The position numbers and the translations under genes are program-made. The notes below the pieces were generated by a model. The model did not search any database and had not been told where the DNA came from. It saw nothing but the letters and a program-made list of their open reading frames with translations. From Streptomyces mirabilis (GTDB lineage Bacteria > Actinomycetota > Actinomycetes > Streptomycetales > Streptomycetaceae), in contig NZ_CP074102.1 in NCBI RefSeq assembly GCF_018310535.1, forward strand, positions 5,208,001-5,272,000: a stretch of DNA of 64,000 nucleotides. Reading direction: 5' to 3'. Of this stretch, positions 57,628-64,000 are shown piece after piece; positions within the stretch are counted from its first letter, which is position 1; each line of letters starts with the position of its first letter.

Positions 57628-58601
57628 GCGCGGAGTCCTTCCTCGGCGTCCTCGGCGCGGGTCTGGAGCTTCAGGCCGATCAGGGCGAGCACGAGGATGA
57701 TCACGGTCAGCACGGTGGAGATCGCGGCGCCGTAGCCGACCTGGGTCTTCTCGAAGAAGGTGGTGAAGGAGAAGTAGGACGGCACGTCGGTCGCGCCGCC
57801 GGGACCGCCCTTGGTGAGGACGTACACCGCGCCGAACACCTTGAGCGCGGCGATCGTGCACCAGAGGAGGACGACGTAGATCTCCGGGCGGATCTGCGGC
57901 AGCGTGATGTGCCAGAAGCGGCGCCACCAGCCCGCGCCGTCCAGCTCCGCTGCCTCGTACAGCTGTGGGTCGACGCGTTGCAGCCCCGCCATGAAGACGA
58001 CCAGCGGGAAGCCGATCTGCACCCACACCATCACGCCCATGACGCTGTAGAGGGCGACGTCGGGGTCGCCGAGCCAGTCCTGCTGGAGCGAGCCGAGGCC
58101 CACCGCCTTCAGGAGTTCGTTCAGGGAGCCGTTGTCGGGGGCGAGGATCCAGCTCCAGACGATGCCGGCGACGGCTATGGGCAGGACCTGGGGGAGGTAG
58201 AAGCAGGCGCGCAGGACGGCGGCGATCTTCGTACCGAAGTGCTTGCCGACGAAGTCGAAGAGGGCGGCGGCCAGCACGAGCCCGAGGACCGTGGGTACGG
58301 CGGCCATCGCGACGACCATGAACAGGCTGTGCCGGAACGACGCCCAGAACTCGGAGTCGTGCATCAGCTCGCGGTAGTTGGCGAGCCCCGACCACTTCGG
58401 GGCGCCGACGCCCTGCCAGTCGGTGAAGCTCACGCCGGTGTTCATCAGGAACGGGACGACGATCACCGCGAGGAAGGCGAGGACGCCGGGGAGAAGGAAG
58501 AGGGCGTAGGAGGTGTGGGGGCGGCGCGGGCGCGTCGTCCGGCCGTGGTGCCGGTGGTGCCCCCGGACCACCCGGCCGCCCCGTTCGACGGTGACCGTCA
58601 T
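57624..58601 (-). CDS. Carbohydrate ABC transporter permease (MalF type)
   Basis: The 325-residue protein has a His/Arg-rich cytoplasmic N-terminus (VRGHHRHHGRTTRPRRP), six predicted helices and an EAA-like loop VDPQLYEAAELDGAGWWRRF. Unlike the permease at 29811-31151 it has no large insert between helices 3 and 4. The start overlaps the binding-protein stop as ATGA, and its own stop overlaps the next permease, a tightly coupled import operon. Confidence 0.92.
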   Translation of the reverse strand: MTVTVERGGRVVRGHHRHHGRTTRPRRPHTSYALFLLPGVLAFLAVIVVPFLMNTGVSFTDWQGVGAPKWSGLANYRELMHDSEFWASFRHSLFMVVAMAAVPTVLGLVLAAALFDFVGKHFGTKIAAVLRACFYLPQVLPIAVAGIVWSWILAPDNGSLNELLKAVGLGSLQQDWLGDPDVALYSVMGVMVWVQIGFPLVVFMAGLQRVDPQLYEAAELDGAGWWRRFWHITLPQIRPEIYVVLLWCTIAALKVFGAVYVLTKGGPGGATDVPSYFSFTTFFEKTQVGYGAAISTVLTVIILVLALIGLKLQTRAEDAEEGLRA

Positions 58602-59893
58602 GTCTTCGGCGCGCCCTTGTCGTACGCCGTCTGCAGCGCGCTCAGATAGGCGTCCGGTTTCTCGCTCCCCGTGATCAGCTTCTGGGTCTCGGAGACGAGG
58701 ACGTCGTAGAAGCCGGCGACCGGCCAGTCCGGGTAGAAGGCCAGACCGTCCTTGCCGGAGAGCGTGTTGAAGTCGGCGATCAGGGTCTTCGCCTTCGGGT
58801 CGGTGATGGCGGCGGTGTCGGCGCCCACCGGGACCCCGCCCTTGTTGCCGAGCAGGTTCTGGATCTTCTTCGACATGGTGATGTCGATGAAGTCGTAGGC
58901 GAGGTCCTTGTTCTTGGCGCCCTTGGGGACGACCCAGAGGTTGCCGCCGGAGCCGAGGGTGAGGTTGCTGCCCGGCCAGAGGAAGGTGTCCCAGGCGAAC
59001 TTGTTCTCCGTCTGGAACCGCCCGTACCACCAGCTGCCGCTGAACAGGATCGGGCTCTTGCCCTGGATGAAGGAGACGCCCGCGTCCTCGGCCTTGAGCG
59101 AGGTGGACTTCTTGCTGATGTAGCCCTTCTTCACCCAGTCGGCGAAGGTCGTGGCGGCGTACGTCCAGGCGGCGTCGTGGAAGTCGGTCTTGCCCTTGTA
59201 GAGCTCGTACTTGTCGACCCACGAGCGGTCGGCCTTGGAGAGGGCGAGCTGGTACAGGTACTGCTGGGCCATGTACTCGGCGCCCGCGTTCGCCAGCGGG
59301 GTGATGCCCTTCGACACGAACGTGTCCATGGCGGCGGTGAGGTCGTCGAGGGTGGTGGGCTCCGCGATGCCGTACTTCTTGAAGAGGTCCTTGTTGTAGA
59401 AGACCATCGTGTACTCGGCGTAGTTGGGCACGCCGTACCACTTGCCGGAGCCCATGACCCCGTTGGTGTCGTACTGGCTGGTGGTGCGCACACCCGCGCT
59501 GAGCTTCTTGTCCCAGCCGCGCTTGGTCGCCTCGGCGGTCAGATCGGTGAGAAGCCCCTGCTTGGAGAGCAGCCCGGCCGTCGCGTTGCCCTTGTTGTAC
59601 TCCATGATGTCGGGCGCGTCGTTCGAGTTGAGGACCATCGGGGCCGTCTTCTGGATCTGTTCGAAGCCCTTCTCCTCGAACTTCACCTTGACGCCGGGAT
59701 GCTTCGCCTCGAACTCCTTGATGGCCTCGTTCCAGGCCACGCCCATCGCGCTGTCCGGCCCTTCGTAGTGCCACAGCTTCAGCGTCTTGCCGTCCGAGGA
59801 ACCGCTGTCCGAACCGCCGCAGGACGCCAGCAGCAGGGAGCCCGCCAGGGCCACCGCCGCCGTCGCCACCGCACGCCTTCGTGTCGTCAACAT
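58598..59893 (-). CDS. Extracellular solute-binding lipoprotein for an oligosaccharide importer
   Basis: The 431-residue protein has a basic N-terminus (LTTRRRAVATAA), a hydrophobic signal and the lipobox LLASCGG, so mature protein is membrane-anchored outside. The rest fits family 1 sugar-binding proteins (TLKLWHYEG, NAGAEYMAQQYLYQL). ATG 59893 has GGAGG six bases upstream; longer starts lack a site. It is the first gene of the six-gene operon. Two LacI-type palindromes lie 53-91 bp upstream of its start. With the cytoplasmic alpha-xylosidase downstream, xyloglucan-type oligosaccharides are the probable cargo. Confidence 0.92.
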   Translation of the reverse strand: MLTTRRRAVATAAVALAGSLLLASCGGSDSGSSDGKTLKLWHYEGPDSAMGVAWNEAIKEFEAKHPGVKVKFEEKGFEQIQKTAPMVLNSNDAPDIMEYNKGNATAGLLSKQGLLTDLTAEATKRGWDKKLSAGVRTTSQYDTNGVMGSGKWYGVPNYAEYTMVFYNKDLFKKYGIAEPTTLDDLTAAMDTFVSKGITPLANAGAEYMAQQYLYQLALSKADRSWVDKYELYKGKTDFHDAAWTYAATTFADWVKKGYISKKSTSLKAEDAGVSFIQGKSPILFSGSWWYGRFQTENKFAWDTFLWPGSNLTLGSGGNLWVVPKGAKNKDLAYDFIDITMSKKIQNLLGNKGGVPVGADTAAITDPKAKTLIADFNTLSGKDGLAFYPDWPVAGFYDVLVSETQKLITGSEKPDAYLSALQTAYDKGAPKT

Positions 59894-59945
59894 CCATTGC
59901 CTCCAGGGGAGTTGGATGGGTTTCGGGACCGTCACGCAGCGTTCG

Positions 59946-59984
59946 TCGAATCGTTTCGATGCGTGACGTCGAAGCGCTTCGACG
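59946..59984. promoter_or_regulatory. Two LacI-family operators before the xylosyl-glucan operon
   Basis: CGTCGAAGCGCTTCGACG at 59967-59984 is a perfect 18-bp palindrome with the central CG typical of LacI-family sites. TCGAATCGTTTCGA at 59946-59959 has the same TCGAA/TTCGA arms. Their centres are 23 bp apart, about two helical turns. The operon's own LacI protein is the natural ligand. Confidence 0.85.
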
Positions 59985-60129
59985 GGGGAAGGTATGTGGG
60001 GGTCCCGGGCGCGTCAATGGGGTGCGCGGGAATTGGGGCCGAGGGATTGGCGGCGGTTCGACGGGTCGGACGAGCGGTACGCGTCCCGTGTCCTTGACGC
60101 GCGCGTGGGCGTGATCGAGTACGCGGCTG

Positions 60130-61434
60130 TCACCGGGCCCTGAGCCGGGAGAGGGCCGGCGAGATCGCGAGGGAGATCGCCAGCGCGCTCCCCGCCGCCG
60201 CGACCGGCACCCCGTACCCCGCCGTGGCCGAGACGTGTTCGACCACCCAGCCGCCGGTCGCCGAACCGCAGGCGATCCCGCCGAGCAGGCCCGTCACCGC
60301 GAGGGTCATGCCCTCGTTCAGCCGGCCCTCGGGAGTGCGCTGCTGGACGAGGGCCATGCCGGTGACCATGGTCGGGGCGGTCGCGGCTCCGGCGAGCAGC
60401 AGCGCGCCCGCGAGGGCCGGGAGCGAGCCGGTCAGGGAGGCCGCGAGCAGAGGGAGGGTCAAGAGGGCCGTCATGGCGGCGAGGCACAGCGGATGGCGCC
60501 GCTCGGCCGGACCGGTCGGCTTCCGCGCCCCGTACAGCAGCCCCGCCACGCACGACCCGGCCGCCTGGAGGGCGAGCACCGCGCCCGCCGCCGACCGGTG
60601 CCCCTGTGTGTCCGCGAAGGCGATCGTGACGACCTCCATCGAACCGAAGACGGCACCGGTGGCGAGGAAACAGAGAAGCAGGGGCGGCATTCCGGGGGCC
60701 AGGAGGGGCGACTTGGAGGGCGTACGGGGCTGGGGTGGCGGCTCCGTCGAACGCTGGGCGGCGAAGATCAGCACGCCGGTCATCATCAGCACGCCGGCCA
60801 CCAGCGTGCCCGCCTCCGGGAAGAACGTCCCGCACAGGAAGGCCGCGCACACCGGGCCCAGCATGAAACACAGCTCGTCCGCGGCCTGTTCGAAGGAGTT
60901 CGCGGTGTGCGCGGCGGCCGGGTCGTCGCGGAGGAGGTGGGCCCAGCGGGCGCGTGACATGCCGCCCGTGTTGGGGGTGGTGGCGGTGGCGGCGTACGCG
61001 GCGAACAGGGTCCAGTCCGGCGCCCCGAAGCGCACGCACAGCAGCAGCGCGATGCTTCCCAGCAGGGCGAAGGCCGTGGCCGGCACCGCGATCCGGGCTT
61101 GACCGTGGCGGTCGACGAGCCGTGCGGTCCAGGGGGCGACCAGCGCGGTCGCCGCGAGACCGGTCGCCGTCACGGCGCCGGCGAGGGCGTACGAGCCGCG
61201 CGAGCCCGCGATCATGATCACCGCGCTGACGCTGAACATACCCATGGGGAGCCGGGCGAGCAGGTTGCCGACGGTGAAGGCGCGGGTGCCGGGGATGGTG
61301 AAGAGGCGGTGGTACGGAGTTGTCCGGCGGCGCGGGGCCTTCTGACGGCGTGGGTGGAAGTCGGCGATCACCAGGCTGTCGCCGGTGGCGGTGAGCAGGG
61401 GCAGGAACGCGTGCTCGGAGGGCTGTTGCGGCAT
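60130..61434 (-). CDS. MFS transporter
   Basis: The 434-residue protein has about twelve hydrophobic segments in two sets of six, with the inter-helix motif ARLVDRHGQARI between helices 2 and 3, typical of major facilitator exporters, and a hydrophilic central loop (about 225-250; STEPPPQPRTPSKS). The N-terminal 45 residues are cytoplasmic and basic. It diverges from a LysR gene, the usual arrangement of a regulator and its exporter, so it may export the molecule sensed by that regulator. The substrate is not deducible. The 236 bp to the neighbouring operon contain only that operon's promoter and operators. Confidence 0.88.
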   Translation of the reverse strand: MPQQPSEHAFLPLLTATGDSLVIADFHPRRQKAPRRRTTPYHRLFTIPGTRAFTVGNLLARLPMGMFSVSAVIMIAGSRGSYALAGAVTATGLAATALVAPWTARLVDRHGQARIAVPATAFALLGSIALLLCVRFGAPDWTLFAAYAATATTPNTGGMSRARWAHLLRDDPAAAHTANSFEQAADELCFMLGPVCAAFLCGTFFPEAGTLVAGVLMMTGVLIFAAQRSTEPPPQPRTPSKSPLLAPGMPPLLLCFLATGAVFGSMEVVTIAFADTQGHRSAAGAVLALQAAGSCVAGLLYGARKPTGPAERRHPLCLAAMTALLTLPLLAASLTGSLPALAGALLLAGAATAPTMVTGMALVQQRTPEGRLNEGMTLAVTGLLGGIACGSATGGWVVEHVSATAGYGVPVAAAGSALAISLAISPALSRLRAR

Positions 61435-61517
61435 GGGTCAACCGTCGCCGGGTGGGGGGTGGGGGGTCCAACACTTACTCCGTGGCCATTGACGCACCCG
61501 CGTTGTAAGTTCGCGCG

Positions 61518-62501
61518 ATGTCCGCCCCTCTCCACCACCATCTCGATCCCCGACTCCTGCGCGGGTTCCTCGTCGTCGCCGAGGAGCTGCACTTCACGCG
61601 GGCCGCCGCCCGGCTGTACGTCGCCCAACAGGCCCTCAGCCGTGACATCCGGCGACTGGAGCGCGAACTCGGGGCGGAGCTGTTCGTGCGGACGACCCGG
61701 CAGGTGACGCTGACCGCCGACGGTGAGCGGCTGGTGCCGTACGCGCGGCGGGTGCTGGAGGCGCAGGACGCGCTGCTGTCCGCGTTCGCGGGGGACGGAA
61801 CGGGGCGGCCGCTGCTCGTCGACGTCAACTCCCCGGGCCTCGTCTCCGGCCGCGTCCTGGACCGGGCCCGTGCGCTCGCGCCCGACTGCGAGCTGATGGC
61901 TCGCTTCGAGAGCGGGCTCACCGGCGCGGCGGGGGAGATCCTCGCGGGGCGCCTGGACGCGTCGTTCGGACGGTTCGCGGGCCTCGATCCGGCGGTCCGG
62001 GCCCGGCTCGAACAGCAGCCCGTACGGTACGAGCCGATGGCCGTGATCCTGCCCGAGGACCATCACCTCGCCGCCCTGGACGCGGTGCCGCTGGACGCGC
62101 TCGCGGGCGAGACCGTGTACGCCGGTGCGGGGAATCCGCGGACGCGGGAGTGGACCGACTTGGCGCTTCACCTTTTCGAGGGACGCGGTATCGCGCTGGC
62201 GCCACCCGCGCCGGTGGCTGTCGGAGCCGATGAGTTCCGGCGGGTCATGGCAAAGAAGCGGAACCCTGTCCTCGCGGTGGTGGATTTTCCGGCCATGTCT
62301 GAAACCGTGCGGAAACCGCTTGTTGGGCCCGTTCCGTTGTCACCCGTGTCATTGGTGTGGCGGAAGGGGCTGGTGCACCCCGGGATCGATGCCCTTCGAC
62401 GAGCCGCCGACGAGCTGGCTGCCGAGGAGGGGTGGCTGCGGCGCCCTGCGGATGGTTGGATTCCGGCCAGCGATGAGCTGGTGATGGCGGGGCAGGATTG
62501 A
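61518..62501 (+). CDS. LysR family transcriptional regulator
   Basis: The 327-residue protein has an N-terminal winged helix-turn-helix, LRGFLVVAEELHFTRAAARLYVAQQALSR in two parts (about 13-42), followed by RRLERELGAELFVRTTRQVTLT, and a periplasmic-binding-like effector domain. It diverges from the MFS gene with 83 bp between. TAAGTT at 61506-61511 ends six bases before the ATG, so the transcript may be leaderless. It probably regulates the MFS exporter and itself. The effector is unknown. Confidence 0.92.
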   Translation: MSAPLHHHLDPRLLRGFLVVAEELHFTRAAARLYVAQQALSRDIRRLERELGAELFVRTTRQVTLTADGERLVPYARRVLEAQDALLSAFAGDGTGRPLLVDVNSPGLVSGRVLDRARALAPDCELMARFESGLTGAAGEILAGRLDASFGRFAGLDPAVRARLEQQPVRYEPMAVILPEDHHLAALDAVPLDALAGETVYAGAGNPRTREWTDLALHLFEGRGIALAPPAPVAVGADEFRRVMAKKRNPVLAVVDFPAMSETVRKPLVGPVPLSPVSLVWRKGLVHPGIDALRRAADELAAEEGWLRRPADGWIPASDELVMAGQD

Positions 62502-62660
62502 CACATAAGCACACGGGTCTTCCCCATGCGCTACATTCATGGTCCGGGTGCAGTGTGGTAAAGGGGGGCGCTCGGGACGGGTGGGGGCTCGTTCCGGACG
62601 ACATATACGTAATACCCGGAGTCGTGCGCGCACCCGAAACCTGTCCCTGGGGGGATGTGC

Positions 62661-64000
62661 GTGCACGTGGAGAAGTGGCGGAAAGACGCCCAACCTGATC
62701 ACCGGGATGTCGATCAGGCGGAGAGGTGTGGAGCCGGGGAGCCGGCCGCGCCGGCGGGGTCCGGAGAGTCGGTGGTGTGGCCCGAGGCCGCCCGTGCGAC
62801 GTCGACGTGGCCGCAGATCGCGGGCGGCGCCACCGTGGGGCTCGCCGCGGAAGCGGAATCTGAAACCGATGCCGAACACGGTGTCGAAAGAGAGCCTGGA
62901 GCTGGCGTGGAAGGCCGGTCGGGCGCCGATGCGAGAACTGGGACGGAACGTGGATCGGGCGCGGAGGGTGTGCTCGGCGCGGGCCGGTTGCCGGGTGCGT
63001 GCCGTTCGTCCGGTTCCGAGGATCTGTCCGGTGTGGGTCGTCCATCCGGTTCTGAAGGTCTGTCCGGTGCGGGCCGTTCGTCCGATACCGATCGTCGGTC
63101 GGGTGTTGAACGACGGTTCGGTGTGGACCGTCGGGTGAGCGCGGACGACGACGCCGGCGCGGACCGCCTCGGCGCGGAGCGTCACGACGAGGCGAACCAT
63201 GGAGAAGAGGCGGACCTGCGGGCCGGGGCGGGCCGTCGTGCCGGGGCTGCTGGGGTTGCCAGGGTTGCTGGGGTTGCCGGTGGGGCGGTCGGATCGGACG
63301 GCCTTGCCGGGGTGTCCCACCAGCCCGCCGGGCCCAACTCCAGCGCCGGAGTGCCCGACCGACCCGCGGGATCGCGCGACCGTGCCAGAACGGACCAGCG
63401 CGCCGGGGTGCTTGATCAGTCTGCCGGGCCGCACGACCGAGCCGGGTCGGATCGGCGCGCCGAGGCGACCAACCAACCCGCCGGACCGCGTGACCGCATC
63501 GCACCGGATCAACTCGCCGGAGTGCCCGACCAGCCCGCCGGGCCGCGTGATCGCGCCGGAGCCGAACGACGCGTCGGCAAGGACGATCGGCCGGCCACGG
63601 GTGGCTGGCCGGACGCGCGCAGGCGACCTGACACCCTCGGCCGACCTGACGCCCTCGGCCGATCCGACAGCCTCGGCCGACCCGAGACGCCCAGCCGACC
63701 CGAGACGCCCAGTCGACCCGAGACGCCCAGTCGATCCGACACGCCCGGCCGACCCGAGAGGGGAGGCTGGCCCGTCGTGGACCGGAGGCCAGACACGCCC
63801 GGTCGGCCGGTCGCGGACCGCAGGTCGGACACGCTCGGTCGGTCGACCGTGGGCCGTGGGGCCGACACGCCCGGCAGGCCCGCGGCCTCGCCCTGGGAGC
63901 AGTCCGGCTGGGAGTGGTCCGGTGAGCCGGGACACACCCACGATCCGCACGAGGTGACGGTTCAACTCGACGGAGTCGGACGGCGCAAGACGGAGGGCTG
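62661..64000 (+). CDS. Repeat-rich, probably disordered protein, N-terminal part
   Basis: From GTG 62661 (preceded by GGGGGG with a six-base gap) the frame is open for 446 codons to the window edge without a stop, so the protein continues beyond. It is Gly/Ser/Asp/Arg/Pro-rich with no hydrophobic segment yet. It contains 12-residue repeats (RSSGSEDLSGVG type, from 63003), PAGPRDR-like repeats (63320-63560) and seven six-residue repeats of RPETPS type (63624-63749). The visible end, PGHTHDPHEVTVQLDG, looks like ordinary folded or conserved sequence, which supports coding on this strand. I recall similar leaders before membrane-anchored proteins beside polysaccharide deacetylase/GT2 genes in Streptomyces, but that is weak. 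An ATG at 62655 is also in frame. Confidence 0.6.
   Translation, partial: MHVEKWRKDAQPDHRDVDQAERCGAGEPAAPAGSGESVVWPEAARATSTWPQIAGGATVGLAAEAESETDAEHGVEREPGAGVEGRSGADARTGTERGSGAEGVLGAGRLPGACRSSGSEDLSGVGRPSGSEGLSGAGRSSDTDRRSGVERRFGVDRRVSADDDAGADRLGAERHDEANHGEEADLRAGAGRRAGAAGVARVAGVAGGAVGSDGLAGVSHQPAGPNSSAGVPDRPAGSRDRARTDQRAGVLDQSAGPHDRAGSDRRAEATNQPAGPRDRIAPDQLAGVPDQPAGPRDRAGAERRVGKDDRPATGGWPDARRRPDTLGRPDALGRSDSLGRPETPSRPETPSRPETPSRSDTPGRPERGGWPVVDRRPDTPGRPVADRRSDTLGRSTVGRGADTPGRPAASPWEQSGWEWSGEPGHTHDPHEVTVQLDGVGRRKTEG
63003..63095 (+). repeat. 36-bp coding repeats (12-residue units)
   Basis: Units begin with CGT at 63003, 63039 and 63075 and encode RSSGSEDLSGVG, RPSGSEGLSGAG and RSSDTDR. The DNA of the first two units is nearly identical (TCCGGTTC, CTGTCCGGTG), indicating recent duplication. 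Confidence 0.75.
63624..63749 (+). repeat. Seven 18-bp coding repeats (RPETPS type)
   Basis: Units start at 63624 and every 18 bp to 63732, encoding RPDTLG, RPDALG, RSDSLG, RPETPS three times and RSDTPG. The three central units are almost identical at DNA level (CGACCCGAGACGCCCAGT). The array keeps frame and is a likely length-polymorphic site. Confidence 0.85.

Noticed and set aside
62349..63965. A 538-codon open frame on the minus strand across the repeat-rich right end
   Set aside because: It overlaps the 3' end of the LysR gene, consists only of repeat-derived Gly/Arg/Ser/Pro/Val sequence, and its start is near 63965 in the conserved-looking part of the plus-strand frame. The plus frame has a better start site and continues beyond the window. 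The choice is not certain.
1..64000. CRISPR arrays, rRNA genes and ordinary tRNA genes
   Set aside because: The tandem repeats seen have no unique spacers, and no cloverleaf other than the tmRNA tRNA-like part was recognised by eye.

Overview
The window is chromosomal DNA from a Streptomyces. Evidence: very high G+C with G/C-rich third codon positions, GTG and TTG starts, GTGA/ATGA coupled overlaps, and the gene order pkaA-pkaB-prfB-two small genes-ftsE-ftsX-S41 peptidase-smpB-ssrA, which I recall as the conserved order in S. coelicolor. Gene names rest on motif recognition from the sequence; no database search was run.

Layout. (1) 1-6216: end of a GtrA-like membrane protein, then cell-wall glycopolymer genes: a GT2/CDP-glycerol glycerophosphotransferase fusion, a GT4 glycosyltransferase and a two-gene ABC-2 polymer exporter. 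(2) 6388-11830: TetR regulator, NarL-type two-component pair, ADP-ribosylglycohydrolase plus TetR, and a divergent short-chain dehydrogenase. (3) 11897-28783: galE, a GT2 enzyme, GT-C type membrane proteins, the organic-peroxide pair ohrR/ohr, two more polytopic membrane proteins and three consecutive GT2-TagF-like fusion genes. (4) 28906-32592: a sugar ABC uptake operon whose first permease carries a large extracytoplasmic insert. (5) 32649-43440: a ComB-like phosphatase, an FHA-FtsK-like ATPase divergent from the Ser/Thr kinases pkaA and pkaB, prfB, an LAETG surface protein and a zinc-ribbon membrane peptide. (6) 43831-47805: ftsE, ftsX, an S41 peptidase, smpB and tmRNA. (7) 47882-50523: three unrecognised genes directly after ssrA, two of which share a repeated module. 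(8) 50530-59893: a six-gene operon (binding protein, two permeases, alpha-xylosidase, LacI regulator, GH3) for a xylose-substituted glucan, with two palindromic operators upstream. (9) 60130-64000: MFS exporter, divergent LysR regulator, and a repeat-rich open frame running off the window.

How the parts fit. Regions 1 and 3 look like one scattered programme for making, decorating and exporting a teichoic-acid-like wall polymer: GalE supplies UDP-galactose, the GT2 and GT-C enzymes add sugars, the TagF-like domains polymerise or transfer polyol phosphates, and the ABC-2 pair exports. Regions 5 and 6 combine phospho-signalling, division and trans-translation. Region 8 is a self-contained carbohydrate utilisation unit.

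The window is rich in short tandem repeats at gene edges (10785, 11852, 12902, 20495, 26339, 40743, 43154, 43673, 63624), in a dispersed GC-rich repeat also common elsewhere in Streptomyces, and in one 83-bp MITE-like palindrome. The strongest candidates for undescribed biology are the tmRNA-adjacent cassette, the 4 x 18-bp promoter array, the tandem TagF paralogues with a His-to-Gln change, and the unannotated frame at the right edge.
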